A DNA stretch of 64,000 nt from the NCBI RefSeq assembly GCF_018982965.1, contig NZ_JACBYP010000037.1, positions 1 through 64,000 of the forward strand, in the 5' to 3' direction. This DNA comes from Streptomyces mayonensis. GTDB taxonomy: Bacteria > Actinomycetota > Actinomycetes > Streptomycetales > Streptomycetaceae. Positions 25,575 to 34,075 of this stretch are shown here, piece after piece. The notes under the pieces were generated by a model. That model was not told where the DNA came from, did not search any database, and saw only the letters and a program-made list of their open reading frames with translations. A program made the translations under genes and the position numbers. The first letter of the stretch is position 1. Each line of letters starts with the position of its first letter.

Positions 25575-26351
25575 ATGGAGGCCCCGCCGGACAACGACGT
25601 GCTCTGGGCCCGCGCCCTGCACTTCCAGCACCACGACGGCTCCCCCGCGCTCCAGGGCGTGTCGCTCGGTGTCCGTGAGGGCGAGATCCTCGCCGTGAGC
25701 GGCCCGCGCGGCAGCGGCAAGACCACACTGCTGCGCTGTCTGTCCGGGCTGGCCCGGCCGCAGGGCGGCGAGGTGTGGTTCAACAGCGTGCCGGTGCACA
25801 CCATGGGTCCGCTCAGCCGCGAACGGCTGCGCCGCGACCGCTTCGGCTGGATCGACCCCACTCCGGTCCTGGTGCCCGAGCTGAACGCCTGGGAGAACGC
25901 GGCCCTCCCCCTCATGCTGCGCGGGACGTCCCGGCGGCGGGCCAAGTCCGCCGCCCTGGAGTGGCTGGACCGCCTGGACGTCGGCGGCGGGGCGCGCAGC
26001 CGCCCGCACGAGCTCCGGCAGTCCGAGCGGCAGCGGGTGTGCATCGCGCGGGCCCTCGCGGTCGCCCCGGCGGTCCTCTTCGCCGACGAGCCGACCGCTC
26101 CCCTGCACCGCGCCGACCGCGCCCAGGTGCTGCGCACGCTGACCACCGCGGCCCGCTCGCACGGCATCACCCTCCTGCTCGCCACGCACGACGCGCAGAC
26201 CGCCGCCCTGGCGGACCGCGCGGTGGCGCTCCTCGACGGGCGCCGCGTGCGGACCGTGCATCTGCCCCCGCTGGCCGAGACCACGGTGGCCACCGGTGCC
26301 ACCGGGGCTCCCGGAACGGAAGGCCGGGCCGCGTGCTCGCTCTCCGCCTGA
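25575..26351 (+). CDS. ABC transporter ATP-binding protein (LolD/MacB-like)
   Basis: The 258-residue ATPase has Walker A GPRGSGKTT (near residue 42), Walker B AVLFADEPTAPL (near 168) and the switch His in LLATHDAQTAAL. The family signature LSGGQ is degenerate, reading HELRQSERQRVCIARAL. The order of motifs and short length fit exporter-type ATPases that work with FtsX/MacB-like permeases. It overlaps the next gene, its membrane partner, by 19 bases. ATG at 25575 follows CGAGG. Substrate unknown. Confidence 0.82.
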   Translation: MEAPPDNDVLWARALHFQHHDGSPALQGVSLGVREGEILAVSGPRGSGKTTLLRCLSGLARPQGGEVWFNSVPVHTMGPLSRERLRRDRFGWIDPTPVLVPELNAWENAALPLMLRGTSRRRAKSAALEWLDRLDVGGGARSRPHELRQSERQRVCIARALAVAPAVLFADEPTAPLHRADRAQVLRTLTTAARSHGITLLLATHDAQTAALADRAVALLDGRRVRTVHLPPLAETTVATGATGAPGTEGRAACSLSA

Positions 26352-27838
26352 CCCGCGCCGCCCGCCTCGCCGTCCAACTGCGCCGCCTGCTGGTCGCGGT
26401 GGCCTCGGCGGGCACGGGCTTCCTGCTCCTGTGCGCCCTCGGGCACGCGCTGAGCCACCCCGACTCGCCCGGTGCCTCAGCCCTCCGCCTGGCCTGGTGC
26501 GCGGCCCCGCTCGCCGCCGCGGTGCACCTGGCCGTCGTCGTGGCCCGCACCGACCCCGGCACCCGGCCCCGCTCGGGACTGTCGGCGATCGGCCTGGGAC
26601 CGGCACGGCTGATGGCCGTCTCGGCGACGACGACAGCGCTTTCGGGTGCGCTCGGCTCGGTGGCGGCCCTGCTCGTCTTCCTCCACCTGCGGGGCGACCT
26701 GACCGGTGGCCTTCCCGACGCCGGCGTCGCCGCCGACGCGCTGGCCGTCGGCCGGTCCCTGCCCGCGCCCGCCGTGCTGACGCTGCTGACCCTCGTACCG
26801 GCCGCCGCGTCCGCCGCGGTCGTCTGCGCGCTGCGCCCCCGGGACCCGCGTCGCGCTCCGGCCCCGGCCCCGCGCGGCTACGGTCGCTTCGGTGCGTACG
26901 GCTGGGGGAAGGCGCGCGAGACCTTCGGCGCGTACGGCCGCTTCGGCGCCCGGCTGACGAACGGGGAACAGGCCGCCCGGACCGCGGCACCGGACCGGGC
27001 CGGGACCGGCGCTCCCCCGGCCGCGGAAGCCGCCCTGCCGACCCGGGCGCCCGACGCCACGGGTCCCGCGACTGCCGCATCCGGCGCCGTCGCCTCCGGT
27101 CCCTCGGCCGACCCATCCGGCACCGCCGCCTCCGGTCCCGCGACTGCCGTCTCCGGCACCGCCGCCCCCAGTCCCACGGCTGGCACATCCGGCACCGGGA
27201 CCGACGCGGACGGGCGCCGGCCGGTGCCGCGGGACTCCGTCTCCGACGCGCCGGCACCCCGTCCGCAGAGCACCGGCGTCCTCCCCTGGGGTGTCACCGC
27301 CCTCGCCGTGGGCCTCGCCGTCGAGGCCTACACCGGCGAGGCGGGCACCGCCCCTGCCGCCGGTGTCCTGCTCGGCTGGGCCCTCACCGCCCTGGGTCTC
27401 GCCCTGGCCGGTCCCGGCCTCACCCAGCTGTGCGGGCGTCTCCTCCAGGCCGCCCGCCCTGGCGCCCTGCGCCTGCTGGCCGGCCGTGTCCTCATGGAGG
27501 AGTCGCAGCGCATCGGCCGCCCGCTCGGCGTGGTCGCCGCCGTGGCGGCCGCCGCCTACGTCGCCACCACGGTGTACGACTCCGACGGCCCGGCCTTCGG
27601 CCCGCTGAGCACACTGGGTGCCCTGCTGGTGGCCGGCTGCACGCTGGCCACGCTCCTCACCGCGGCCGTGGAGGCCAAGCACGCCCGCGCCGACGCCACG
27701 GACGCCCTGCTGCGGCTGGGGGCGCCCCCGGCCACCCTGCGCGCCGCGGCCGCCGTGCGCGCCGCCGCGCTGCTCGCCCTGTTCGGTCCGCTGACGCTGC
27801 TCGTCGCGGTGCTGGCGGCGCTTCCGCTGTCCCGCTGA
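26333..27838 (+). CDS. ABC transporter permease with long low-complexity linker
   Basis: The 501-residue membrane protein has about four helices in the first 160 residues, a roughly 140-residue Ala/Ser/Thr/Pro/Gly linker (about 165-310) built from imperfect SGTAASGPATA-like repeats, then about five helices. The C-terminal part has LLRLGAPPATLRAAAAVRAAAL, resembling the coupling region of FtsX-like permeases. It starts at GTG 26333 inside the ATPase gene. The linker is unusual in length and encoded by repetitive DNA (27060-27200), so its size probably varies between strains. Substrate unknown. Confidence 0.75.
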   Translation: MLALRLTRAARLAVQLRRLLVAVASAGTGFLLLCALGHALSHPDSPGASALRLAWCAAPLAAAVHLAVVVARTDPGTRPRSGLSAIGLGPARLMAVSATTTALSGALGSVAALLVFLHLRGDLTGGLPDAGVAADALAVGRSLPAPAVLTLLTLVPAAASAAVVCALRPRDPRRAPAPAPRGYGRFGAYGWGKARETFGAYGRFGARLTNGEQAARTAAPDRAGTGAPPAAEAALPTRAPDATGPATAASGAVASGPSADPSGTAASGPATAVSGTAAPSPTAGTSGTGTDADGRRPVPRDSVSDAPAPRPQSTGVLPWGVTALAVGLAVEAYTGEAGTAPAAGVLLGWALTALGLALAGPGLTQLCGRLLQAARPGALRLLAGRVLMEESQRIGRPLGVVAAVAAAAYVATTVYDSDGPAFGPLSTLGALLVAGCTLATLLTAAVEAKHARADATDALLRLGAPPATLRAAAAVRAAALLALFGPLTLLVAVLAALPLSR

Positions 27839-27954
27839 GCCCTCCCGGAGATTTTCCGAAGAAGTACATGCCGCACCGATGAGTTCCGTCCGTCTGCCAC
27901 GTCTACCCCTTCGAACGGCAGGACGAGAACAGCGCATCCACGGGAGAGGCACCC

Positions 27955-28362
27955 ATGTACCAGCAGATGATCTTCGTGAACCTGGCCACCAACGACCTCG
28001 GCACCGCCAAGAAGTTCTTCGCCGGGCTGGGGTGGGAGATCAACACCCAGTTCAGTGACGACAGCACGGCGTCGTTCCCGGTGAGCGACACCATCATCGT
28101 GATGGTGCACACGCCGCAGAAGTACCGTGAGTTCACGAAGAAGGAGATCGCGGACTCGACGAAGTCCAGCGAGGTGCTGATCGCGCTGAGCGCCGAGAGC
28201 CGCGAGAAGGTCGACGAGCTGGTGGAGAAGGCCGTCGCGGCCGGTGGCTCGGTCTCCGGCGAGACCCAGGACCACGGCTTCATGTACGGCCGGGCCTTCG
28301 ACGACCCGGACGGCCACACCTTCGAGGTCGCGTGGATGGACCCGGCGGCGGTCCAGGGCTGA
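27955..28362 (+). CDS. VOC (glyoxalase/bleomycin resistance)-superfamily protein
   Basis: The 135-residue protein is one VOC unit: MIFVNLATNDLGTAKKFFAGLGW begins the first beta-alpha-beta module and FMYGRAFDDPDGHTFEVAWMD ends the second with the usual Asp-Gly-His and metal-binding Glu. Length and ends match the glyoxalase-like family, whose members bind divalent metals and act on varied small molecules. It is preceded by GGGAGAGG. Nothing nearby specifies a substrate. Confidence 0.85.
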   Translation: MYQQMIFVNLATNDLGTAKKFFAGLGWEINTQFSDDSTASFPVSDTIIVMVHTPQKYREFTKKEIADSTKSSEVLIALSAESREKVDELVEKAVAAGGSVSGETQDHGFMYGRAFDDPDGHTFEVAWMDPAAVQG

Positions 28363-28375
28363 TCCGTCCGCACGC

Positions 28376-28453
28376 GGTGGCCGGACGCGGTGGCGGGATG
28401 TGGTGGCGGGATGTGGTGGCGGGATGTGGTGACCGGACAGGGTGGCCGGATGT
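28376..28453. repeat. Six tandem 13-bp repeats
   Basis: Six head-to-tail units follow GGTGGCGGGATGT; three central ones are identical and the outer ones (GGTGGCCGGACGC, GGTGACCGGACAG, GGTGGCCGGATGT) are diverged. They fill part of the gap between the VOC gene and the promoter of the surface protein gene. Confidence 0.92.
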
Positions 28454-28529
28454 GGGATGCTTCCGAGACGCTGAAACGTGTCGGCAGTTAATAAGACGGC
28501 AAAGTCAACACCCTTGGCTGGCATGTGCG

Positions 28530-28558
28530 TTGACACTGCTTATGTGCCGCTTATAGAC
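28530..28558 (+). promoter_or_regulatory. Vegetative-type promoter of the LAETG protein gene
   Basis: TTGACA (28530-28535) is followed after 16-17 bases by TATAGA/ATAGAC (28552-28558), a near-consensus housekeeping promoter. It lies about 90 bases upstream of the GTG start. A direct repeat of GCTTAT lies in the spacer. Confidence 0.7.
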
Positions 28559-28646
28559 CAGTGAGGCTCATGGTGTGCTGGTGCCCCGTCATGGGATGTC
28601 GGCACCCCGTCCACCCCCCGCATCTGCGCTCCCGTAAAGGACAAAC

Positions 28647-29372
28647 GTGGCAGTCCTGTCCATAATCAGCCGTACGGCGTCACGCCGTAGCGTTCGCGCC
28701 CTCGGCGTCGTCGCCGCCTCGGCGGCCCTGGCGGTCGGCGCCGCCGGCAACGCCCTCGCCTGTGACATCAGCGAGTTCTCCGCCGCCGCCAAGTGCGACG
28801 GCGAGAAGGGCGTCATCACCGTCACCGACGTCGACCCGGCCGGCATCCCGGCCACCGTCAGCGTCTACCTGCAGAACAAGGGTGCGGACGCCGAGAAGAT
28901 CGGCGAGCAGACGGTCAAGGGCTCGCGCGAGGGCAGCACCATCACCTTCGCCGCGGACTGGAAGCCGAACGCCGAGTACCGCATCCACGTCAAGGCCGAC
29001 CGGTACGTCGACGAGGACATCAAGCCGAACCTCACGACCCCGTCGACCCCGTGCAAGGGTGAGGACACGCCGGCTCCCGAGCCGTCGGAGAGCTCCTCCA
29101 CCCCGTCCGACACCCCGTCCGACGAGACGGACTCCCCGGCTCCGGAGCCGTCCACCTCGGCTCCGGCGCCGGCGGAGAGCGAGAGCACCGCTCCGGCGAC
29201 GGTGCCGGGCGACAACGCGCCGTCCCCGGCGGCGGGTGACTCCAACCTCGCCGAGACCGGTGCGAACTCCAACACCGGCATGATCGCCGGCATCGCGGCG
29301 GCCCTGGTCGTCGTCGGTGGCGGTGCGGTCTTCTTCGGCCTGCGCCGTCGCGGAGCGAACAGCAGCCGCTGA
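28647..29372 (+). CDS. Sortase-type (LAETG) cell-surface protein
   Basis: The 241-residue protein has a Sec signal (to about residue 38, ending NALA), a small beta-rich domain with two Cys (CDISEF and AAKCDGEKG, about 39-135), a Ser/Thr/Pro/Glu-rich stalk (about 138-200), then LAETGANSNT, a hydrophobic helix and a basic tail RRRGANSSR. LAXTG is the sorting signal used by Streptomyces class E sortases, so the protein should be covalently attached to peptidoglycan. GTG follows AAAGGA. The role of the globular domain is unknown. It is monocistronic, with its own promoter and terminator. Confidence 0.88.
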   Translation: MAVLSIISRTASRRSVRALGVVAASAALAVGAAGNALACDISEFSAAAKCDGEKGVITVTDVDPAGIPATVSVYLQNKGADAEKIGEQTVKGSREGSTITFAADWKPNAEYRIHVKADRYVDEDIKPNLTTPSTPCKGEDTPAPEPSESSSTPSDTPSDETDSPAPEPSTSAPAPAESESTAPATVPGDNAPSPAAGDSNLAETGANSNTGMIAGIAAALVVVGGGAVFFGLRRRGANSSR

Positions 29373-29406
29373 CGCCCGCACCGGTTCGCCGGTTCTGCTG
29401 CACAGC

Positions 29407-29440
29407 GGTGGCCCGTCCCCGATCGAGGGGGCGGGCCACC
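29407..29440. terminator. Hairpin terminator
   Basis: GGTGGCCCGTCCCC pairs with GGGGGCGGGCCACC around GATCGA, a 14-bp stem with one wobble. It lies 35 bases past the LAETG gene stop and 21 bases past the end of the convergent pseudogene, so it can serve both. Confidence 0.8.
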
Positions 29441-29460
29441 GTCGTTTCGGCGCGGGAGCG

Positions 29461-29990
29461 TCAGCCGAACGTGGCCTTCTCCAGCCAGAGTTCGAGCAGC
29501 TTACGGTCGCCGAGCACCTCGAGTCCCGGTGCGTCGGGCGGGAGTCGGCGGTAGAAGGCCGGCAGCATGCCGGTGAGCGGTCCGCGCAGGGCCACAGTTC
29601 GTGGGTCATCCGGCGGGCCCAGAAGCCCGCCGTGTGGACCTCGAACCACGACCACGCCGGTCCGTCCGGGCCGGCCTCGCGCAGCGCGCCGGCGACCGTC
29701 TCGGCGGACTGTGCCAGCCAGGCGTCCAGTGCCGCGGCGTCCCCCGGCGTCGAGGGTCCGGCCGCTCCGGGTGCGTCGTCCACCGGAAGCTCCGCCTGGG
29801 CGCGGGTGCGGACGACGAGCTCCGTCCAGCGCAGGGCGCGGCCCACGTGCCGCGCCAGGTCCTCCAGGGACCATTCGGGGCAGGTGGGCACGGTGGTGGC
29901 GAGGTCGGCGCCGGAGGTCACGGCGGCCCGGAGCCGGTCCGTCTGCCTGCCGATCTCGTCGCAGTACCGGTCGTGCGCGAGCTGTGTCGT
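29461..29990 (-). pseudogene. Broken maleylpyruvate isomerase/TIGR03083-family gene
   Basis: The N-terminal half, from HDRYCDEIGRQTDRL through TVPTCPEWSLEDLARHVG to FWARRMTHEL, matches mycothiol-dependent DinB-like enzymes. Just after MTHEL, near 29590, the sequence jumps in another frame to VALRGPLTGMLPAFYRRLP and LELWLEKATFG, the normal C-terminus. Roughly 80 family residues are missing between them. No start codon precedes HDRYC in frame; the first is the GTG at 29921, inside the domain. Deletion plus frameshift indicate loss of function. A truncated product is unlikely to fold. Confidence 0.8.
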
Positions 29991-30013
29991 GCCGTCAGCC
30001 TACGAACGGGCCG

Positions 30014-31042
30014 TCACCCGAGCACCACGATTTCCGCCGCGTCGAACTCCACGCCGACCGCGTCGCCGACCTCGGGCGCCGTCCGCAGCGCGCAGGCCGC
30101 CTCCAGGCGGGGCGCGTCCTTCGGCTGGAGGCGGACGGCGACGTGGGTGCCGCGGAAGGTGCGGGCCGTGACCGTGCAGCGCAGACCGGTGTCGGCGGGG
30201 GCCAGACGTACGCCTGTCGGCCGCACGAGCACCGTCCGGGTGCCCTGCGGGGCGCCGTCGGGGACGGGCAGCTTGCCCCACGGCGTGTTGGCGGCCTGGC
30301 CGGCGACGGTGGCCTCGGCCACGTTGTCGAAGCCGAGGAAGCGGGCCACGAAGGCGTCGGCCGGCCGCTGCCAGACGTCGAGGGGTGTGCCGGACTGGGC
30401 GATCCGCCCGTCCCGCATCACCACGACCCGGTCGGCCAGCGCGAACGCCTCACCCTGGTCGTGGGTGACCGCGAGGACGGTGGTGCCCAACCGTCCGAAC
30501 AGTTCCCGCAGTTCGACCACGAGGCGCTCCCGCAGCGAGCGGTCGAGCTGGCCCAGCGGCTCGTCCAGCATCAGCAGCCGGGGGCTGGGCGCGAGGGCGC
30601 GGGCCAGCGCCACCCGCTGCTGCTCACCGCCGGACAGCGCGGCGACCGACCTGCGGGCGGCGTCGGGGAGCCCGACAAGGTCCAGCAACTCGGCTACCCG
30701 TTCCCGTTGTTCGTCCCGGGAGGCGCCGTGCATACGGGGGCCGAAAGCGACGTTTCCGGCCACGTCCCGCTGCGGGAACAGCTGGTGGTCCTGGAACATC
30801 AGCCCGACCCCGCGCCGGTGGGCGGGCACCCCCGACTGGTCGCGCCCGTCGAGTGTCACCCGACCGGCGTCCAGCGGCTGGAGTCCGGCGACCGCCCGCA
30901 GCAGCGTCGACTTGCCGCTGCCGCTGGGCCCGAGGACGCACACCACCTCGTGCTCGGCGACCTCCAGGTCCACGGTGTCGAGCACGGCCCGGCCGCCGAA
31001 GCGGACCGTGGCGCCTTCGAGGCCCAGCAGGCTGGGTGGCAT
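30014..31042 (-). CDS. Thiamine-type ABC transporter ATP-binding protein (ThiQ-like)
   Basis: The 342-residue ATPase has Walker A GPSGSGKSTLL (near residue 40), signature LSGGEQQRVALARAL (near 137), Walker B LLMLDEPLGQLD and switch VTHDQGEAF, plus a C-terminal regulatory domain with LVRPTGVRLAP. It is the last gene of a three-gene operon whose mRNA begins with a TPP riboswitch, so thiamine or a precursor is the likely cargo. The ATG lies two bases after the permease stop. Iron(III)-type transporters look similar in sequence; the riboswitch decides. Confidence 0.85.
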   Translation of the reverse strand: MPPSLLGLEGATVRFGGRAVLDTVDLEVAEHEVVCVLGPSGSGKSTLLRAVAGLQPLDAGRVTLDGRDQSGVPAHRRGVGLMFQDHQLFPQRDVAGNVAFGPRMHGASRDEQRERVAELLDLVGLPDAARRSVAALSGGEQQRVALARALAPSPRLLMLDEPLGQLDRSLRERLVVELRELFGRLGTTVLAVTHDQGEAFALADRVVVMRDGRIAQSGTPLDVWQRPADAFVARFLGFDNVAEATVAGQAANTPWGKLPVPDGAPQGTRTVLVRPTGVRLAPADTGLRCTVTARTFRGTHVAVRLQPKDAPRLEAACALRTAPEVGDAVGVEFDAAEIVVLG

Positions 31043-31044
31043 GT

Positions 31045-32718
31045 CTAGAACTCCCCGCTCCGGTCGGTCCGCAGTCGCTCCAGGACCACCAGGGCCACCG
31101 CGCACACCAGCATCAGAATCGTCGAAAGGGCCATCGCCTGGCCGTAGTTCATGTCTCCGGGCCGGCCGAGCAGCCGCGCCACGGCGACCGGCAGGGTCGG
31201 GTTGTCGGGCCGCGCGATGAACACGGTCGCGCCGAACTCGCCGAGCGACACGGCGAAGGCGAACCCGGCCGCGACCAGCAGCGCCCGGCGCACCATCGGC
31301 AGGTCCACCTCGCGCCACGCCCGCCAGGGCGATGCCCCGAGCACCGCGGCCGCCTCCCGCAGCCGCCCGTCCACCGACCGCAGCACCGGCAGCACGGTCC
31401 GTACGACGAAGGGGACGCCGACCAGTGCCTGGGCGAGCGGCACCAGGATCCAGGAGGACCTGAGGTCCAGCGGGGGTTCGTCCAGGGCGATCAGGAACCC
31501 GAATCCGACCGTCACGGCCGACACCCCGAGCGGCAGCATCAGCAGCGCGTCGAACCCGCGCACGAGGCGGCCCGCGTCGCGCCGGGTGAGCGCGGCGGCG
31601 GCCAGCGCGCCGATGACCACGGCGACGGCGGTGGCGGCGACGGCGTACTGGAGGGAGTTGCCGATCGCCTCGACGGGCGGGACGAGGAAGGCGCCGCCGT
31701 CCTCGCGGGTCAGCGCACGGTAGTAGCCGAAGCCGGACGCGCCCAGCGACCGCTGGACCAGGACCGCGAGCGGCAGCACCAGCAGGGCGGCGACGACGCC
31801 CAGGACCCCGGCGAGCAGCGCCCACTGGCCCCGTCCGCGCGGCCGACGCGCGGTGGTGGCGGCGTCCACCAGGGTGAGCGCCGTCTCGCGCCGCCGCACC
31901 GTCCAGGCGTGCACGGCGAGGACGACGGCGACGGCCGCGAACTGGACCAGTGTCAGCACGGCGGCCGTGGACAGGTCGAAGACCTGCGAGGTCTGCCGGT
32001 AGATCTCCACCTCCAGCGTGGAGAAGGTGGGTCCGCCGAGGATCTGGACGACGCCGAAGGAGGTGAAGGTGAACAGGAACACCATGAGCGCGGCGGCGGC
32101 CACGGCGGGCGCCAGCGCGGGCAGTGTCACCTGCCGCCAGGCCCGCAGCGGCGAGGCGCCGAGCATCCGCGCGGCCTCCTCCTGCCGGGGGTCGAGCTGG
32201 GACCACAGGCCGCCGACGGTGCGGACGACGACGGCGTAGTTGAAGAAGACGTGCGCGAGCAGGATCGCCCACACCGTGGTGTCCAGACGCACGCCCCACA
32301 GCTCGTCCAGCAGCCCGCCGCGGCCGACCAGCGCCAGGAACGCCGTGCCGACCACCACGGTCGGCAGGACGAAGGGCACGGTCACCACGGCCCGCAAGGC
32401 CTGTTTGCCGGGGAAGTCGAGGCGGGCGAAGACGTAGGCGCCGGGCAGGGCGACCAGCAGGGTCAGTGCGGTGGAGGCCAGCGCCTGCCAGGTGGTGAAC
32501 CACAGGACGTGCCGGACGTCGGACTGCGCGAGCACGTCCGCGATCCGGCCGAACTGCAGGCCGCCTTCGGCGTCGAGGCCGCGTGCGACGATCGCGGCGA
32601 CGGGATAGGCGAAGAACACTGCGAAGAACGCGACGGGCACGGCCATCAGCCCGAGCCGCGCCGCGCTCCCGCGTCCGGTCCCGGCCCGCGTCCGCGGCTG
32701 CTTTCCCCGGTGCCTCAC
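31045..32718 (-). CDS. Thiamine-type ABC transporter permease, two-domain (ThiP-like)
   Basis: The 557-residue protein is a tandem fusion of two permease domains with about twelve helices. Each has an EAA loop: EEAARMLGASPLRAWRQVTLP (near residue 195) and REAAAVLGASPWRAWREVDLP (near 465). This duplicated form is typical of ThiP and related FbpB permeases. The GTG at 32718 overlaps the binding-protein stop by four bases (GTGA), which rules out a much longer upstream reading. It forms the membrane channel for the binding protein and ATPase on either side. Confidence 0.85.
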   Translation of the reverse strand: MRHRGKQPRTRAGTGRGSAARLGLMAVPVAFFAVFFAYPVAAIVARGLDAEGGLQFGRIADVLAQSDVRHVLWFTTWQALASTALTLLVALPGAYVFARLDFPGKQALRAVVTVPFVLPTVVVGTAFLALVGRGGLLDELWGVRLDTTVWAILLAHVFFNYAVVVRTVGGLWSQLDPRQEEAARMLGASPLRAWRQVTLPALAPAVAAAALMVFLFTFTSFGVVQILGGPTFSTLEVEIYRQTSQVFDLSTAAVLTLVQFAAVAVVLAVHAWTVRRRETALTLVDAATTARRPRGRGQWALLAGVLGVVAALLVLPLAVLVQRSLGASGFGYYRALTREDGGAFLVPPVEAIGNSLQYAVAATAVAVVIGALAAAALTRRDAGRLVRGFDALLMLPLGVSAVTVGFGFLIALDEPPLDLRSSWILVPLAQALVGVPFVVRTVLPVLRSVDGRLREAAAVLGASPWRAWREVDLPMVRRALLVAAGFAFAVSLGEFGATVFIARPDNPTLPVAVARLLGRPGDMNYGQAMALSTILMLVCAVALVVLERLRTDRSGEF

Positions 32719-33842
32719 TTCAGGACGAGCGAGGTCCATGCCTTGACCCACTCGTCGCGGTGGTCGGCGATCTTCGCCGGGTCCATGGTCTGGGGGTCCT
32801 TCGCCTGCGGCCCGAACTTCCGGAAGACCTCGGGGACCTGGGCCCCTTCGCGCACCGGGTGGACGAACATGTTCAGCGGCATGTCCTCCTGGAAGGCCTT
32901 GCCGATCAGGAAGTCGAGGAGCGCCTTGCCGCCCTCGGGGTTCTTCGCGTTGCTGAGCAGGCCCGCGTACTCGACCTGGCGGAAGCAGGTGCCGTCGGCG
33001 ACGCCCGTGGGGGCGGTGTCCGGCTGCGGGTCGGCGTAGACGACCTCGACGGGCGGGGAGGAGGCGTAGGAGACGACGAGCGGGCGGTCGCCCTTGGCCT
33101 TCTTGCCGCCGGCCGAGCCGGAGAACTCCTCGTTGTACGCCTGCTCCCAGCTGTCGACGACCTTGACGCCGTTCGCCTTGAGCTTCTTCCAGTAGCCCTC
33201 CCAGCCTCCGTCGCCGTCCCCGTATCTGGCGGCGGTGCCGAGCAGGAACCCGAGGCCGGGCGAGGAGCTGCCGGCGTTCTCGGTGACGAGCAGGTCCTTG
33301 TACTCGGGCTCGGTCAGGTCGTCGAGAGACGTCGGCGGGGTCAGTCCGTGCTGCTTGAAGTAGGCCTTGTCGTAGTTGACGCAGATGTCGCCGGAGTCGA
33401 CCGGCGTGACCCGGTGCTCGTCCTGGTCGGCCCGGTACTCGGGCAGGACCCGGTCGGAGCCCTTGGCCTCGTAGGGCTGGAACAGCCCGTTGTCGAGCGC
33501 GCGGGACAGCAGGGTGTTGTCGACGCCGAAGAAGACGTCGCCCTGCGGGTTGTCCTTGGTCAGGATGGCCTTGTTGACGGCCTGCCCGGCGTCGCCGTCC
33601 TCCAGGACCTTGAGCTTGTACCCGGACTGCTTCTCGAAGGCGGCGACGACGTCCTTCGACGCGGCCCACGAGTCGTGGCTGACCAGGGTCACGGTCCCGG
33701 AGTCCCCGGAGCCGCCGTCGCCGTCGGACGACGATCCGCAGGCGGCGAGCGTGCCGGCCATGCCGAGGCCGACGGCCAGGGCCCCGGCCTTCTTGGCGAC
33801 GCGTACCGACTTCGCGACGCCGGCTGACTTGGTGATGCTCAC
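32715..33842 (-). CDS. Thiamine-type substrate-binding lipoprotein (ThiB-like)
   Basis: The 375-residue protein has a basic N-region (VAKSVRVAKKAG), a hydrophobic core and lipobox LAAC near residue 35, then a periplasmic-binding-protein fold beginning TVTLVSHDSWAASKDVV. Features such as GDVFFGVDNTLLSRAL and DSGDICVNYDKAYF match the thiamine-binding ThiB/TbpA family. GTG at 33842 follows AGGAGG with six-base spacing; a start 75 bases upstream would place the signal peptide oddly. The TPP riboswitch ends about 90 bases upstream, so expression should fall when TPP is plentiful. Confidence 0.87.
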   Translation of the reverse strand: MSITKSAGVAKSVRVAKKAGALAVGLGMAGTLAACGSSSDGDGGSGDSGTVTLVSHDSWAASKDVVAAFEKQSGYKLKVLEDGDAGQAVNKAILTKDNPQGDVFFGVDNTLLSRALDNGLFQPYEAKGSDRVLPEYRADQDEHRVTPVDSGDICVNYDKAYFKQHGLTPPTSLDDLTEPEYKDLLVTENAGSSSPGLGFLLGTAARYGDGDGGWEGYWKKLKANGVKVVDSWEQAYNEEFSGSAGGKKAKGDRPLVVSYASSPPVEVVYADPQPDTAPTGVADGTCFRQVEYAGLLSNAKNPEGGKALLDFLIGKAFQEDMPLNMFVHPVREGAQVPEVFRKFGPQAKDPQTMDPAKIADHRDEWVKAWTSLVLK

Positions 33843-33930
33843 TGATTTCCTCCTGGGTGACCAGGAGAAGACGCGGCCCTGTCCGGAGCCCCCGGCGGGG
33901 TCCCGGGCAGGGCGCAACAGCTCGAGTGGT

Positions 33931-34021
33931 GACCGATCTCCCTACCCAGAATGACCTGGGCCAGGTTCGGAGGGTCTGCGGCCGGTGCCGCACTCTCAGC
34001 GCTGTGGCGCTCCCCTGTCGG
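33931..34021 (-). promoter_or_regulatory. TPP riboswitch (THI element)
   Basis: Read leftward, the conserved blocks appear in order: GGGGAGCGCC, GCTGAGAGTGCGG (CUGAGA core), then GCAGACCCTCCGAACCTGG, a short stem GGCCCAGGTC, and ATTCTGGGTAGGGAGATCGG. These are the pyrimidine- and pyrophosphate-sensor arms of the TPP aptamer. It controls the thiamine-type transporter at 30.0-33.8 kb, probably by hiding the ribosome binding site or by attenuation. Confidence 0.95.
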
Positions 34022-34075
34022 AATATGAAGATGTGACTGTACGGGTAACTTACGGGTGTACTTCTGCCGGTCAGG

